NCBI GenBank assembly: GCA_017993835.1
Contig: JAGOLX010000038.1
Location: 1-59,453 of the forward strand
Direction of reading: 5' to 3'
DNA from: Phycisphaerae bacterium
GTDB taxonomy: Bacteria; Planctomycetota; Phycisphaerae; Sedimentisphaerales; Anaerobacaceae
Length of the DNA stretch: 59,453 nucleotides
The translations under genes and the position numbers were made by a program. How positions within the stretch are numbered: position 1 is the first letter of the stretch; each line of letters begins with the position of its first letter. The notes beneath the pieces are model-generated. The model did not search any database, had not been told where the DNA came from, and saw only the letters and a list, made by a program, of their open reading frames with translations. Positions 8,173 through 17,210 of this stretch are shown here, piece by piece.

Positions 8173-9486
8173 GTGGATCCGTCTGATGATCTCCAGGCAG
8201 CATCGCCCATTGTGGTATGGCCCCTTCCAGGCGGAGACCTTGGGCTGCGCCGGGTCGGGCGTGCCATCGGGCCGGATGCACCAGAACCACTCGCCGTGCT
8301 GGTGGTCCACGACCTTGTCCTGGATGAACTGCCAGCACCGCATCGCGGCGTCGCGAAACGCGGCGTCCCCGCTGAGCTGCCAGGCGTTCCAGAATCCGAC
8401 GACCGCCTCCGCCTGCGGCCACCATTCCTTGTTCGGATTGATGATCCGCCCGTTGCGGCCTTCGTAGAGCAGCCCCCCGTCCGCGTCGAGCCCTTCCTTC
8501 AGCGCCGCCCGAGCCATCTTGGCCGCCAGGCTCCGCACCTCCGTTGTCAGTCTCGTGACGCGGGCATCCTTCTCCTGCTTCTCCGCGGGAGAAACGAGCG
8601 CGTCCCACCCGTTGGAAAGGCCTCGCGACAGGAGCACCTCCGCCGCTTCGCACAGCAGCCAACTGCCCTCGATGTCGTGCCCGAAGGTGTAGCTGTCCGA
8701 CCGGGGGGTCCAGATCTCGTCGAAGAAGTGCTGGAAATGGGTGTGCTCGCGATTGACGATGTGTCGTCGGAACACGTCGATCAGATCCTGGAGGCTCGCG
8801 GCGAGGACAGCGCGTCTTCGTTCCTCCTTCTCGAAGCCGCCCGCCGGACGGCCTCGCGACGAGGGCGACCATACCCGCAGCAGATTCGTGTAGCCCTCCA
8901 GGACGTGCAGATGGTTGTTCATCGACTTCTTCTCGTTCATGTCCTTGTCGCTGAGCCGCATGTCCTCGCAGGGACGCCAGTCTCGCGACATGACCTCGAA
9001 GTACCCGCCATATTCCTCGTCGTCGGTGTGGGCCTCCATGAGATCGAAGACATCGACCGCCTGACGCAGCGCGCGGGGCTCGTTGAACGTGCGATAGTAC
9101 TCCGCCATCGCGTAGATGCAGAACGCCTGGCCGTAGATCTTCTTCTTGTCGTCGAGCACAGCCCCGCGCGGATCGAGTTCCCAGAAGTACCCGCCGTGCT
9201 GCTGGTCCAGGAAGTGGTCCGTCAGGTACTCGTAGGCCCGCTGCGCCAAGGCTCGGTCCTTCTCCTCCTTCGTGTAGCGATAGAAAGCGCTGAACGACCA
9301 CAGGATGCGGGCGTTCAGGATCAGGCCCTTGGGCGCATCCTCCTGGACTCGCAGGTCGTTGGACATCTGCCCGATGAAACCGCCATGCCGACTATCGAGG
9401 GTACGACTGCGCCAGAACGGCAGGATGTCTTCGAGCAGTTCCTGGCGAACGCTCGCAGCGAATTGTGCGTCAGTCCACTCGCCCAT
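8164..9486 (-). CDS. AGE-family epimerase, probably cellobiose 2-epimerase
   Basis: It would convert beta-1,4-mannobiose to mannosyl-glucose (and cellobiose to glucosyl-mannose) in the cytoplasm. The 440-residue product has an N-acylglucosamine 2-epimerase (alpha/alpha)6 barrel without signal peptide. Recognisable family blocks are GLILNARILWSFSAFYR (about 54-70), GGYFWELD, KKIYGQAFCIYAMAEYYR, the His-containing MNNHLHVLEGYTNLLR (about 189-204), FGHDIEGSWLL and WWPQAEAVVGF. The extra inserted region compared with renin-binding-protein-type members, and the neighbouring GH130 gene, favour cellobiose 2-epimerase over GlcNAc 2-epimerase. Its start overlaps the end of the GH5 gene by 17 bases, suggesting translational coupling. 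Its C-terminal codon and stop come from the dispersed repeat. Confidence 0.88.
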   Translation of the reverse strand: MGEWTDAQFAASVRQELLEDILPFWRSRTLDSRHGGFIGQMSNDLRVQEDAPKGLILNARILWSFSAFYRYTKEEKDRALAQRAYEYLTDHFLDQQHGGYFWELDPRGAVLDDKKKIYGQAFCIYAMAEYYRTFNEPRALRQAVDVFDLMEAHTDDEEYGGYFEVMSRDWRPCEDMRLSDKDMNEKKSMNNHLHVLEGYTNLLRVWSPSSRGRPAGGFEKEERRRAVLAASLQDLIDVFRRHIVNREHTHFQHFFDEIWTPRSDSYTFGHDIEGSWLLCEAAEVLLSRGLSNGWDALVSPAEKQEKDARVTRLTTEVRSLAAKMARAALKEGLDADGGLLYEGRNGRIINPNKEWWPQAEAVVGFWNAWQLSGDAAFRDAAMRCWQFIQDKVVDHQHGEWFWCIRPDGTPDPAQPKVSAWKGPYHNGRCCLEIIRRIHNL

Positions 9487-11368
9487 GATCGATCTCGACC
9501 CTCGAAAGCTGCGCCTCGGACAGAAACTCGATCTTCACGTAATCGCAATCTGCTTCCGTGGGATCTGCGAACTGGAGCCGGGCCTTCAAGAAGCCGTAGG
9601 CGTCATCACCCTGGGTTGCAGTGCCCTGAGTCGTTGACTCCACGGGCTGGAACGTCCGGCCGTCCTTCGAGAAGTGGATGCGAATGGCCGGCTGATCGGA
9701 CTGCGTAAAGACAAATGCCCGGACCGCGCTGACGCCGCCGGGGGCGTAGTAGATAATGGCGACCTGGGGCGCGCCGGCAAGCCGGTGGCAGTCCTCCTTG
9801 AACTTGCGGGCCTCGTTCTCCGCAAAGACAAGCTTGCCCTCCTTCGCAAAGATCCGCGAGTCATTCCACAACTCATCGACCAGCGTGCGATGCGTCATGC
9901 GGACCGGTCCGACCACATTCGACGGCTCGGACGATCCCGCTGTGTTGCGAGCGACGACACGGTAGAAGTACCGCCTTCCCGGTTGGAGCGAGGGATCCGC
10001 GAATGGGGGTCGATACTGAACCTGGGCTTCGCAGACACCTGTGCCGACGGTCGTCCAGGGCCCCTGCACGGCCTCGGCCCGCTGGACATCGTAGGACTCG
10101 GCCCCCACGGCTCCCTGCCAGCTCATCAGACCGCCTTCGGTGACCGACAGCAGTCTCGGTGCGGCGGGCTTCGGCAACGGCGGCACTGTCACGCCCTGGA
10201 TCGCAAACGCCCGCTCGCGGACAAGGTGCATGAACCGGCGCTCGTCGTACTTCTCGCCGATCGGGAAACCGGGCCAATGATAGGCTTTGAAGAGATCGCC
10301 GCCGTAGGGCTCGTGATGCCAGTAGAAGCCGCCCTCACGAGACCGGTACCGCAGGCTCCAGAGCAGCCCTCCGGCCAGGTTCTCCCGGTCAACGACATCC
10401 ATGACCACGCAGAGGGCGTCGGTGCCGAGGAACCCGAACTCGCCCAGGAAGTAGGGCTTCTTGCCTCTGGCCATCTCGGCGCTCTTGCGGACGTTGTCGA
10501 TCATCGCCCGCGGGTCGTTCTCGTAGTGGTGCGTCGTGACGAAGTCGATGCTCGGATCATCCAGGGAGGACTGGAGCAGGACGCTGCGATGCGTGCCGTC
10601 GAGGACCAGGTGGTTCGAGTCGAGGCTCTTGATATGTGCGGCGATCTCCTTTACCCAGGCGGCGGGCGACTTCAGCTCGTTGCCCGTCTCCCAGGCGAGA
10701 ATCGCCTTGTCGTCGCAGTAGCGGACCCCTGTGATCGTGTTCACGCGATTGAGCACGTACGTGACGATGTCCTTGTAGTCCTGGATCAACTGCGGATCGG
10801 TCCAGATCTCCTCGGCTTTCTTGCCGCGAAAGCCCGCCAGCTCTGCGGTGCCGCCCCACCAGCTCCATTGGTCCACGAAGGGCAGGATCAGGCGGACGCG
10901 GTGACGGTGGGCCAACGCGATCACCCGGTCGAGGGTCGCAAACGCCTCCTCGTTGAATTGCCCCGGTCCGAGGATGTATCGCGGCAGACTGGGCGGGTCG
11001 CCGGGCTTCTTGACCGACAGCGTGTAGCTGCGGACGACCTGCCCGCCCATCTGCTCGATGGTCCCGAGGGCGTCGTCGATCTCGAACTGGTCGGGAAGGC
11101 GGAAGGGCATGCCGCAATCGAACCGCATGTCGTCCTCGACGTAGTGCAGGTTGGGGATGTTGAAGGAGAGGAACCGGAATGTGCGGTCCCCATCCTTCAG
11201 GACGTCGCCGTCCCGGCGGATGAAGTTCTCGAACCCCTGGGCGCCGACCTGCCGTTGCGGCTGGGCTGTGCATGACAGGCACAGAGCGACAACCAACAGC
11301 ACCGACCATCGAGCCGATCCTGCGACCGGCCAACACCGTCCGAACACATGGCAACGCGACATAGGCAT
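9470..11368 (-). CDS. GH5-type endo-beta-mannanase-like enzyme with FN3 domain
   Basis: The product has 632 residues. The N-terminus is a signal peptide with a Cys at residue 33 (ALCLSC), which could be an atypical lipobox. A (beta/alpha)8 GH-A barrel follows (about 45-400), with the acid/base Glu in AWETGNEL (E231) and the nucleophile Glu in YFLGEFGF (E310). This spacing and the WxTGNE pattern fit GH5 subfamily 7-like mannanases. Around 415-500 is a fibronectin type III domain, then a C-terminal beta domain (about 505-632) of unknown role. It would act outside the cytoplasm, cutting beta-mannan into the oligosaccharides taken up by the neighbouring symporter. ATG 11362 (residue 3) is better placed relative to GGAAAGG than ATG 11368, so the true start may be two codons later. 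Confidence 0.82.
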   Translation of the reverse strand: MPMSRCHVFGRCWPVAGSARWSVLLVVALCLSCTAQPQRQVGAQGFENFIRRDGDVLKDGDRTFRFLSFNIPNLHYVEDDMRFDCGMPFRLPDQFEIDDALGTIEQMGGQVVRSYTLSVKKPGDPPSLPRYILGPGQFNEEAFATLDRVIALAHRHRVRLILPFVDQWSWWGGTAELAGFRGKKAEEIWTDPQLIQDYKDIVTYVLNRVNTITGVRYCDDKAILAWETGNELKSPAAWVKEIAAHIKSLDSNHLVLDGTHRSVLLQSSLDDPSIDFVTTHHYENDPRAMIDNVRKSAEMARGKKPYFLGEFGFLGTDALCVVMDVVDRENLAGGLLWSLRYRSREGGFYWHHEPYGGDLFKAYHWPGFPIGEKYDERRFMHLVRERAFAIQGVTVPPLPKPAAPRLLSVTEGGLMSWQGAVGAESYDVQRAEAVQGPWTTVGTGVCEAQVQYRPPFADPSLQPGRRYFYRVVARNTAGSSEPSNVVGPVRMTHRTLVDELWNDSRIFAKEGKLVFAENEARKFKEDCHRLAGAPQVAIIYYAPGGVSAVRAFVFTQSDQPAIRIHFSKDGRTFQPVESTTQGTATQGDDAYGFLKARLQFADPTEADCDYVKIEFLSEAQLSRVEIDHGRVD

Positions 11369-11390
11369 GCCTTTCCATTCCAGAGTGAGC

Positions 11391-11411
11391 GGTGCGTGGT
11401 ACGCACCCTAC
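11391..11411. repeat. 21-bp palindromic repeat, copy 2
   Basis: Identical to 4525-4545. It lies in the 98-bp gap between symporter and GH5 genes of the mannan operon, 22 bases before the GH5 start. Confidence 0.75.
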
Positions 11412-11466
11412 AAATCGCGCGTGGCAGCAGGGAGCGTATCACGCGCCATCTTCTACGCACGGACCA

Positions 11467-13329
11467 TCAGCCGGCCGCGGGTTCTTCCCTGTCCAACCGA
11501 TCGTACCAGCTCTTTTTGAGAACTGCCGAGGTCACGACGATGACGCCGCCGACGACCGCCGCCGCAGGCCAGTTCATCAGCACAACATACATGGGCAGAA
11601 GCACCAGCGCCGTCTGCCAGATCGTACCGACAACCACGTTGAACGCATCGCGACGGAAGCTGCGGTTCACCGGGAAGCTCGGGTCCTGAGCGAGAACCTT
11701 CGCGCGGATCGGTCCCCAGAAGCCCCACGGCCGGACGTTGCGATAGAACGCGATCAGCGTCTTCTCATCCGTCGGCTTCGTCGCGTATGTGCCGATCAGG
11801 CAACCGATCAGCGACAGCACGAACAGCACCGGGAAGTAGTACAACGGGAGCATGTCTTTGAACGGCGCGATCCGCGGAAACAACAACGCCGGAACCAGGC
11901 CCGCGAGCATGCCCCAGAAGTACCCGTGCCCGTTGAACCGCCACCAGTACCATTTGAGCATGTTGGCCGCGACATAGGCGCCGTAGAGACCCGAGACGAT
12001 CCACTGGAGCATTCTGTCAACCGTCCTGGCGTCGGGAGCAAACATCCCGATGAGGATGGACACGGTCACGATGACGATGCCGGTGGCATAGCTCATGACG
12101 CTCACCTCGCGGTTGCCCGCGCGAGGCCGGAGATACTTGAGATAGAAATCGTTCATGATATAGGCCTGGGCGGCGTTCAGAGTGCCGGCGAACGTCCCCA
12201 GGAAGGCCGCCAGGAGCCCGGCCAGCAGGCATCCCATCAGGCCCACCGGCACGAACTGACTCATCGCCGCGGGCAGGACCTTCTCGAAATCCACCTGATT
12301 GTCCACCAGCAACCCGCCCTGGATCTGGCTGTAGTACAGAAGGCCGAGCACCGCGAAACCGACCACCAGGAGATACCGCACAGGGAACAGGACCACCGAG
12401 ACGAAACCACTCATGAGAGCCGCCTGGCGCGGGCTGCGGGTCGAGAGGATCTTCTGCATGTCGTAGTTGGGGGCCGGGCCGGCGGAACTGGCCATGATCC
12501 CCTTGAAGAGCATCAACATCATGATGATGCTGAACCACGAGAATTGATCCGCAGCAATCTTGCGATTGGCTTCTTCGATGATGCCGGTCCAGTCCAGGCC
12601 CAGTTTCCAGCCGAAGAACGGGTTCAGCCAGCCATCGGGCACATGGAGAACGCCCGACGACAAATGGTGCATGGCGATGCCCGCGACGGCAATCGCGGAG
12701 ACCGTCATGATGGCGTACTGAATGACGTCCGCCAGCACGATGCTGGTCATCCCTCCCAGGACGGTGTAGACGACCGCGGCCAGAGTGAACACGATGCCGT
12801 AGAGGTGCGGGACGTACCGGTCGGGCACCTCGAAGGGCACGTACGGCGAGACTGTCTCCCACGGAATGAATTCCTCCATGAACTTGCCCAGCCCGACGAA
12901 GCCATAGACCATGAAGCCCAGGCAGCCGATGATGGCGAAGGCCACGACGACCGTGTGGGACAACCGGGCGCCGGCACCCTGCCCGAATCGCGTGCCGATC
13001 CACTGGGCGCCGGTCGTGACGTTCGATCGCCGCAGCCAGGCGGAGAGGAACATCATCAGAAAGATCTGGTTGAACGTCGGCCACAGCCAAGGCAGCCAGA
13101 CGCTCTTGAGGCCGTAGATGAACATAATGGCCACGAGCCACATCGTGCCGGAGATGTCGAACATCCCCGAGGCGTTCGACAGGCCCAGCAGGTACCAGGG
13201 CAGCTCCTTGCCGCCGAGGAGATAGGAGCTGAGGTTCTTCGACGCCCGCCGGCTCAGAAACACGCCGATCAGGGTGACGCTCAGCAGGTACGCGAGCACG
13301 ATTGCGATGTCGATGCCATGCAGCTTCAT
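11467..13329 (-). CDS. Sodium:solute symporter (SSS family)
   Basis: The 620-residue membrane protein has 13 or more predicted helices, beginning at IDIAIVLAYLLSVTLIGVFL (residues 6-25). The N-terminal RRASKNLSSYLLGGKELPWY block is typical of the sodium/solute symporter family, and the early NASGMFDISGTMW segment corresponds to the helix 1 sodium/substrate region. The C-terminus (from about residue 500) has extra helices and a cytoplasmic tail, as in planctomycete and Bacteroidetes sugar symporters. It sits between the unknown secreted protein and the mannanase in the same direction, so it probably imports mannobiose or another mannooligosaccharide; this is inferred from position. Start ATG 13329 has a GGAG site 8 bases upstream. 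Confidence 0.9.
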   Translation of the reverse strand: MKLHGIDIAIVLAYLLSVTLIGVFLSRRASKNLSSYLLGGKELPWYLLGLSNASGMFDISGTMWLVAIMFIYGLKSVWLPWLWPTFNQIFLMMFLSAWLRRSNVTTGAQWIGTRFGQGAGARLSHTVVVAFAIIGCLGFMVYGFVGLGKFMEEFIPWETVSPYVPFEVPDRYVPHLYGIVFTLAAVVYTVLGGMTSIVLADVIQYAIMTVSAIAVAGIAMHHLSSGVLHVPDGWLNPFFGWKLGLDWTGIIEEANRKIAADQFSWFSIIMMLMLFKGIMASSAGPAPNYDMQKILSTRSPRQAALMSGFVSVVLFPVRYLLVVGFAVLGLLYYSQIQGGLLVDNQVDFEKVLPAAMSQFVPVGLMGCLLAGLLAAFLGTFAGTLNAAQAYIMNDFYLKYLRPRAGNREVSVMSYATGIVIVTVSILIGMFAPDARTVDRMLQWIVSGLYGAYVAANMLKWYWWRFNGHGYFWGMLAGLVPALLFPRIAPFKDMLPLYYFPVLFVLSLIGCLIGTYATKPTDEKTLIAFYRNVRPWGFWGPIRAKVLAQDPSFPVNRSFRRDAFNVVVGTIWQTALVLLPMYVVLMNWPAAAVVGGVIVVTSAVLKKSWYDRLDREEPAAG

Positions 13330-13395
13330 GCGAAACTCCGTGGTCCTCGAAGGTTGATTGTTGAAAGGAGGTAATACCCGCTTTCACCGTCGGCG

Positions 13396-15840
13396 TCAAT
13401 CTCTGAGCATCTGGAGAACTGCCACATCCTCGGGGTCGAGCGTCAAGGCAATCCGACCATTCGTCCGGTCGATCTCTCGCCCGCCGACGAGGTCGGTGAC
13501 AGCATCGTCGGCCTTCATCTCGACCGTGACGGAGACGGCCTGGCGCCGGTCGGTGTCGTTGAAGACCGTCAGGTATCGGTCGCCATACCGTTCGACGTAG
13601 ACCCCGTCGCAGTCCGACCGGGCGAGCGTCACCGGCTCCCAACCCGCCTCCGCGACGACTTTGCACAACGGGACGTATTTCTTGAAGAGCGGCCGATCCC
13701 GCTCATAGAGCTCGGGCCGGCTAAAGTAGTGGCCCTGGGAGGCGTTGTGACTGAAGAAGCCCGGGAACATGCCGTAGGCGAGACACCGTTTCATGTATCG
13801 CTCGACGTGGTTGTACGAGAAACGCTCGAACTCGCTGTTCATCAGGAAGCAGTAGGGTTTGCCTTTGCACAAGGCCCGCCGATAGAGCAGTTCGGAATCG
13901 GACATGGGACGCCAGGAGCCGCCCGGGTTCCAGTCGGTCTCCGTGCCCAGCACGTCCAGCATGGGGGCAAGCCAGCACAGGCCGCCCGGCGTTGCGTTGG
14001 CCATCATGTACCTGCCCATCCCGTGGACATCCCGAGCGATCGCGCGAACGTACTCGAACGCGATCAGGCCGCGAAAGACCGCGGGCTTGCGCTCGTCGAG
14101 CGAGAAGACCAGCGGCGTCTGGGCGGCGAGGAAGTGCTCGCGGCGAAAGTCCAGTTCGTTCGTGACATACCCTTCGCTCGAATCGATGTACTCCCCGTCC
14201 AGGTTCGAGCTGCGACCAGGACCGTACAGCTCCTCGCGGAGGCGCGGGTTCCATTTGTTCTTGAAGTCCGTCGCATCGCCCATGACGGCGGGCATCGAGT
14301 TCATGCTCCAGACCGCGCCGTTGCACCATGGCGTATCGAGCAACCTCGCGGCGAACTGGCCCGTCTCGTCGTGGAAACCGCTCGTGAACAGGGCTTGCGC
14401 GTGCGGGTCCTTGCGCTCGTCCGCAAGCCGCTTCGCCTCCGCCAAGGCTTCGTCGAGGTTTCGCGCCATTCCCTCCTTCATGGACATCCACCAGGTCATG
14501 GGCTCGGTGTAGCGGAACGTGAGGATCTCGTGCCGGTCGTCCCAGGCGGTCTCGTTGTCGCCCTCCTTGAATCGGAAGCCGAAATCCCGCCAGCCGTTCA
14601 CGTCGCTGATTTTGGCGAAGGGCATCCACAAGCCCTGCGTCGGAATGCGACAGGCGAATTGCTCGGGGAACAGCTCGTAGAACCGCGCGAGCGCGCCGCG
14701 GAAACCCCATGTCGCGTCGAAGCGGAACTTGCAGAATCGCAGGTGAGCGACCGGCTTCTCGGCGGCAAGACCGATGTCGTACGCCAGGAACAGCTCGTGC
14801 GTACCGGCGTTGAATCCCACGCGGAAGAACGCGGGATGCGCCATGTCGATGCCCAGAGCCATGCCCCCCTCCGCGCCGGCCACCGCTCCCAGGGGATAAC
14901 GGGACATGCGGCCGTTCGTACCCGCGGCGTACCTCGTCGCATCGAGATACTCGCGTCCCTCCGCGACGGACACGCTATGACGCGGATCGCGAAGCCATCG
15001 ACACTCGGCGGCCGGCAGCGGCACCGAGTAGACCAGCGTGACAGCACGGTCCTCGCCCGACGTATCCTGCAGCGTCACGTCGAAGAACGTGGCGCCGGCA
15101 TCTTCCTGACTTCGGCAATCGAGCTTGAGGTCCAGGGCGCTGCGTTCGATGGAGACGAAATCCGTCTCGGCGGCCACGTCGCGGACCTGGAACCCTTCGG
15201 CCGCCTCCACGGTCGGCTCGATGGGGACCCCATCGAAGAGAAAGACGCGGACCACCTTCAGTTCGGCGCCACGGAACCACGCTTTGCCGGCGTGTCCGCG
15301 AAGCAGCATGTAGAAAGACACCGACGCCACCGGCTTCTCCGGGAACACGAGGACCTGGGCCTTCTGCCAGTCGTGCGTGCCGACGGTCCAGGAATCCACC
15401 TGGCCCCAGAGGGGGGTGCCGTCGGTGTACTGCAGATCGAGGTACAGGGAGTAATCGGAGTCGCGGGCGCCGCCGACGCCCTCGGCCCTGCTCCACGCGA
15501 CCGCGAGAATCGGCTCGGGCGTCGTCTGGTTCAGGACGACCGTCTGGGAGACTCCTCGCTGGACGCGCGTGTCCGCGCCGTTGTCGCAGAGGAAGAGATC
15601 GCCCTCGCGGACGAAGCCTTTCTCGTAGGGTCTCCAGGCGCCGGGCTGGAGCAGGTTCTCGCCGGACTGGTCGAACTTCAGGACCTTCTTCACGACGCTC
15701 CCGTCGCGGGCGTCCGGCACCGAGGCTCGCAGGTCCGCGAGCGCAAACGGCGTCCAGGCCGCTGCGCCGACGATCAAGGAGACTGTGAACCTCACGCCGG
15801 GCCGATGCGCCGCCCATTTCGCCACTTTGTCGTGCTGCAT
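13396..15840 (-). CDS. Secreted 814-aa protein of unknown family, putative glycosidase
   Basis: First gene of the mannan operon, with an AAGGAG site upstream of ATG 15840. I do not recognise a named family. Residues about 10-36 are a hydrophobic signal segment. Residues about 50-240 look like a beta-sandwich carbohydrate-binding domain (SWTVGTHDWQKAQVLVFPEKPVASVSF...), 240-400 a further beta domain, and 400-740 a likely TIM barrel with many aromatic residues. Around residue 550 is an acidic cluster LDGEYIDSSEGY, and near 640 LGTETDWNPGGSW; both are candidate active-site loops. The C-terminus (YLTVFNDTDRRQAVSVTVEM...ALTLDPEDVAVLQM) is a beta domain like those ending GH-A and GH36-type glycosidases. 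Operon context suggests action on mannan or a side chain. Function not proven. Confidence 0.7.
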   Translation of the reverse strand: MQHDKVAKWAAHRPGVRFTVSLIVGAAAWTPFALADLRASVPDARDGSVVKKVLKFDQSGENLLQPGAWRPYEKGFVREGDLFLCDNGADTRVQRGVSQTVVLNQTTPEPILAVAWSRAEGVGGARDSDYSLYLDLQYTDGTPLWGQVDSWTVGTHDWQKAQVLVFPEKPVASVSFYMLLRGHAGKAWFRGAELKVVRVFLFDGVPIEPTVEAAEGFQVRDVAAETDFVSIERSALDLKLDCRSQEDAGATFFDVTLQDTSGEDRAVTLVYSVPLPAAECRWLRDPRHSVSVAEGREYLDATRYAAGTNGRMSRYPLGAVAGAEGGMALGIDMAHPAFFRVGFNAGTHELFLAYDIGLAAEKPVAHLRFCKFRFDATWGFRGALARFYELFPEQFACRIPTQGLWMPFAKISDVNGWRDFGFRFKEGDNETAWDDRHEILTFRYTEPMTWWMSMKEGMARNLDEALAEAKRLADERKDPHAQALFTSGFHDETGQFAARLLDTPWCNGAVWSMNSMPAVMGDATDFKNKWNPRLREELYGPGRSSNLDGEYIDSSEGYVTNELDFRREHFLAAQTPLVFSLDERKPAVFRGLIAFEYVRAIARDVHGMGRYMMANATPGGLCWLAPMLDVLGTETDWNPGGSWRPMSDSELLYRRALCKGKPYCFLMNSEFERFSYNHVERYMKRCLAYGMFPGFFSHNASQGHYFSRPELYERDRPLFKKYVPLCKVVAEAGWEPVTLARSDCDGVYVERYGDRYLTVFNDTDRRQAVSVTVEMKADDAVTDLVGGREIDRTNGRIALTLDPEDVAVLQMLRD

Positions 15841-15993
15841 GTTCCTACCGCTCCTTTCACAGGGACATCATACCAGAATCCGCAGGTCGATCAACTCGTT
15901 GGGGATGGCGTTGGACTGTATCCATCGATATACTCTCCGGCGGACTTGACGGACGAAACTCGACGTGCGGCGACAATCGAGGGTGTTGGGGCC

Positions 15994-16758
15994 ATGGACA
16001 GCGACCGATTCGATGACTTGTTGAGAGATTCGAGGTTCATTCCCGGCGTCTACAACTACTGCGACCGGTGGTGTGAACGATGCCCGTTCACCTCGCGGTG
16101 CATGAACTACGCCCTGGGCGAGGAGGAGCGATCCGAGGCCTCCCGATCGAAGGACGCCGAGAACGAGGCGTTCTGGGACAAGTTGCAGGAGACCCTTGAG
16201 GCCGCCATGGAGATGGTCGAGGAGCAGGCGGAGGAGATCGATTTCGACATCGACGAGGAGGACTTCGAGGAGAGCCTCCGCGAGCAGGAAGAGATCCACG
16301 AAGCAACCGAATCGCAGACCTTCTGCCGGGTCGCCAGAAAGTACATCGACATCGTCGACAACTGGTTCCATGCGAACGAGGGTCTTCTCGACAGGCCGGA
16401 CGTCCTCGCGGGGGCCACCGCTCACGAAGCGGTAAACCTCCACGATTGTCTCGAAGTCATCCGCTGGTATCAGCCGCAGATCTGTGCCAAGCTCCACCGG
16501 GCGGCCGGCGGCGCCATCCGCGCCGAGATGGAGGATCTCGAGTGCCTCCAGGAGGACGCCGACGGCTCCGCCAAGGTCGCCCTCCTCGGCATCGAGCGAT
16601 CCATCGCGGCCTGGGGGACCCTCCTGCGTCGCTTCCCCGACCACGAGGACGCGATCTTCGCGGTGGGCACGCTCAAACGCCTGTTACGACAGGTGGATGC
16701 CGCCTTCCCCCACGCAAGAGCCTTCCGCCGTCCGGGGTTCGACACAGGGGAACCATAG
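15994..16758 (+). CDS. Conserved hypothetical protein with N-terminal Cys cluster
   Basis: The 254-residue product starts at ATG 15994; the open frame continues far upstream but that part is antisense to the 814-aa gene. Near the N-terminus (residues about 18-34) is YCDRWCERCPFTSRCMNY, a CxxxCxxCxxxxxC arrangement that could bind a metal or an Fe-S cluster. It is followed by an acidic helical stretch (about 70-110, rich in Glu/Asp) and a helical C-terminal domain. No signal peptide, so cytoplasmic. I have seen similar Cys-rich N-termini in hypothetical proteins of other bacteria but know no function. It stands alone: the upstream gene points the other way. Confidence 0.7.
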   Translation: MDSDRFDDLLRDSRFIPGVYNYCDRWCERCPFTSRCMNYALGEEERSEASRSKDAENEAFWDKLQETLEAAMEMVEEQAEEIDFDIDEEDFEESLREQEEIHEATESQTFCRVARKYIDIVDNWFHANEGLLDRPDVLAGATAHEAVNLHDCLEVIRWYQPQICAKLHRAAGGAIRAEMEDLECLQEDADGSAKVALLGIERSIAAWGTLLRRFPDHEDAIFAVGTLKRLLRQVDAAFPHARAFRRPGFDTGEP

Positions 16759-16809
16759 CCGCGGGCGTGACCCGATTCTCTGGCAGACTGCAACTCGGTC
16801 AGCGGCAAT

Positions 16810-16919
16810 GCACAGTCCCGACTCTGTCATCCTGAGCGGTAGCGAAGGATCTGGGCCGGGTAAGAGAATGAACCACGTTCGCGTTCGTCGCCCAGATGCT
16901 TCACTTCGTTCAGCATGAC
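16810..16919. repeat. GTCATCCTGAGC dispersed inverted repeat, copy 1
   Basis: The element begins CACAGTCC, contains TGTCATCCTGAGCG and AGCGAAGGATCTGG, and ends CCAGATGCTTCACTTCGTTCAGCATGAC, which pairs with the beginning. A second copy of the same layout is at 25452-25578. It occupies most of the 16759-17000 gap, in which I see nothing else. Confidence 0.8.
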
Positions 16920-17000
16920 AATCCCAGCGTGGGCGTCAGAAAACCTGGTCACACCTGAAAGCAATGCAGGGATGACCGGAGTCCTCTCTTTACCACTCGG

Positions 17001-17189
17001 TCACCTATTCCGATTGCGTTCTGCCGTTGTCGAGACACGTCGGGGTTTCCGGGTGACCACTCGTTGGCCGGATTGCTTCTCGATCCTTTTCTGGTAGGCA
17101 CACATCTTCTTCAGATTGTAGTCGAACCACCGAGCATGTTCGTCCCTGGCCTTCCACGTTCCTTCAAGCATGGGATCGGAGTCTCTCAT
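17001..17189 (-). CDS. Small basic protein downstream of the SNF2 helicase
   Basis: The product has 62 residues. Support is a strong AAGGAG site 8 bases before ATG 17189 and a position only 21 bases after the helicase stop in the same direction. The sequence (MRDSDPMLEGTWKARDEHAR...) ends in an Arg/Lys-rich tail (KPRRVSTTAERNRNR) that could contact nucleic acid. I do not recognise a family. Confidence 0.55.
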   Translation of the reverse strand: MRDSDPMLEGTWKARDEHARWFDYNLKKMCAYQKRIEKQSGQRVVTRKPRRVSTTAERNRNR

Positions 17190-17210
17190 GGCACTTACTC
17201 CTTGTTGCCG

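Noticed and set aside
11392-13374. 660-codon + strand frame
   Set aside because: Antisense to the symporter; His/Arg/Glu-rich composition and no domain.
13729-15993. Upstream extension of the Cys-cluster protein frame (755 codons)
   Set aside because: This part is antisense to the 814-aa gene; the real start is ATG 15994.
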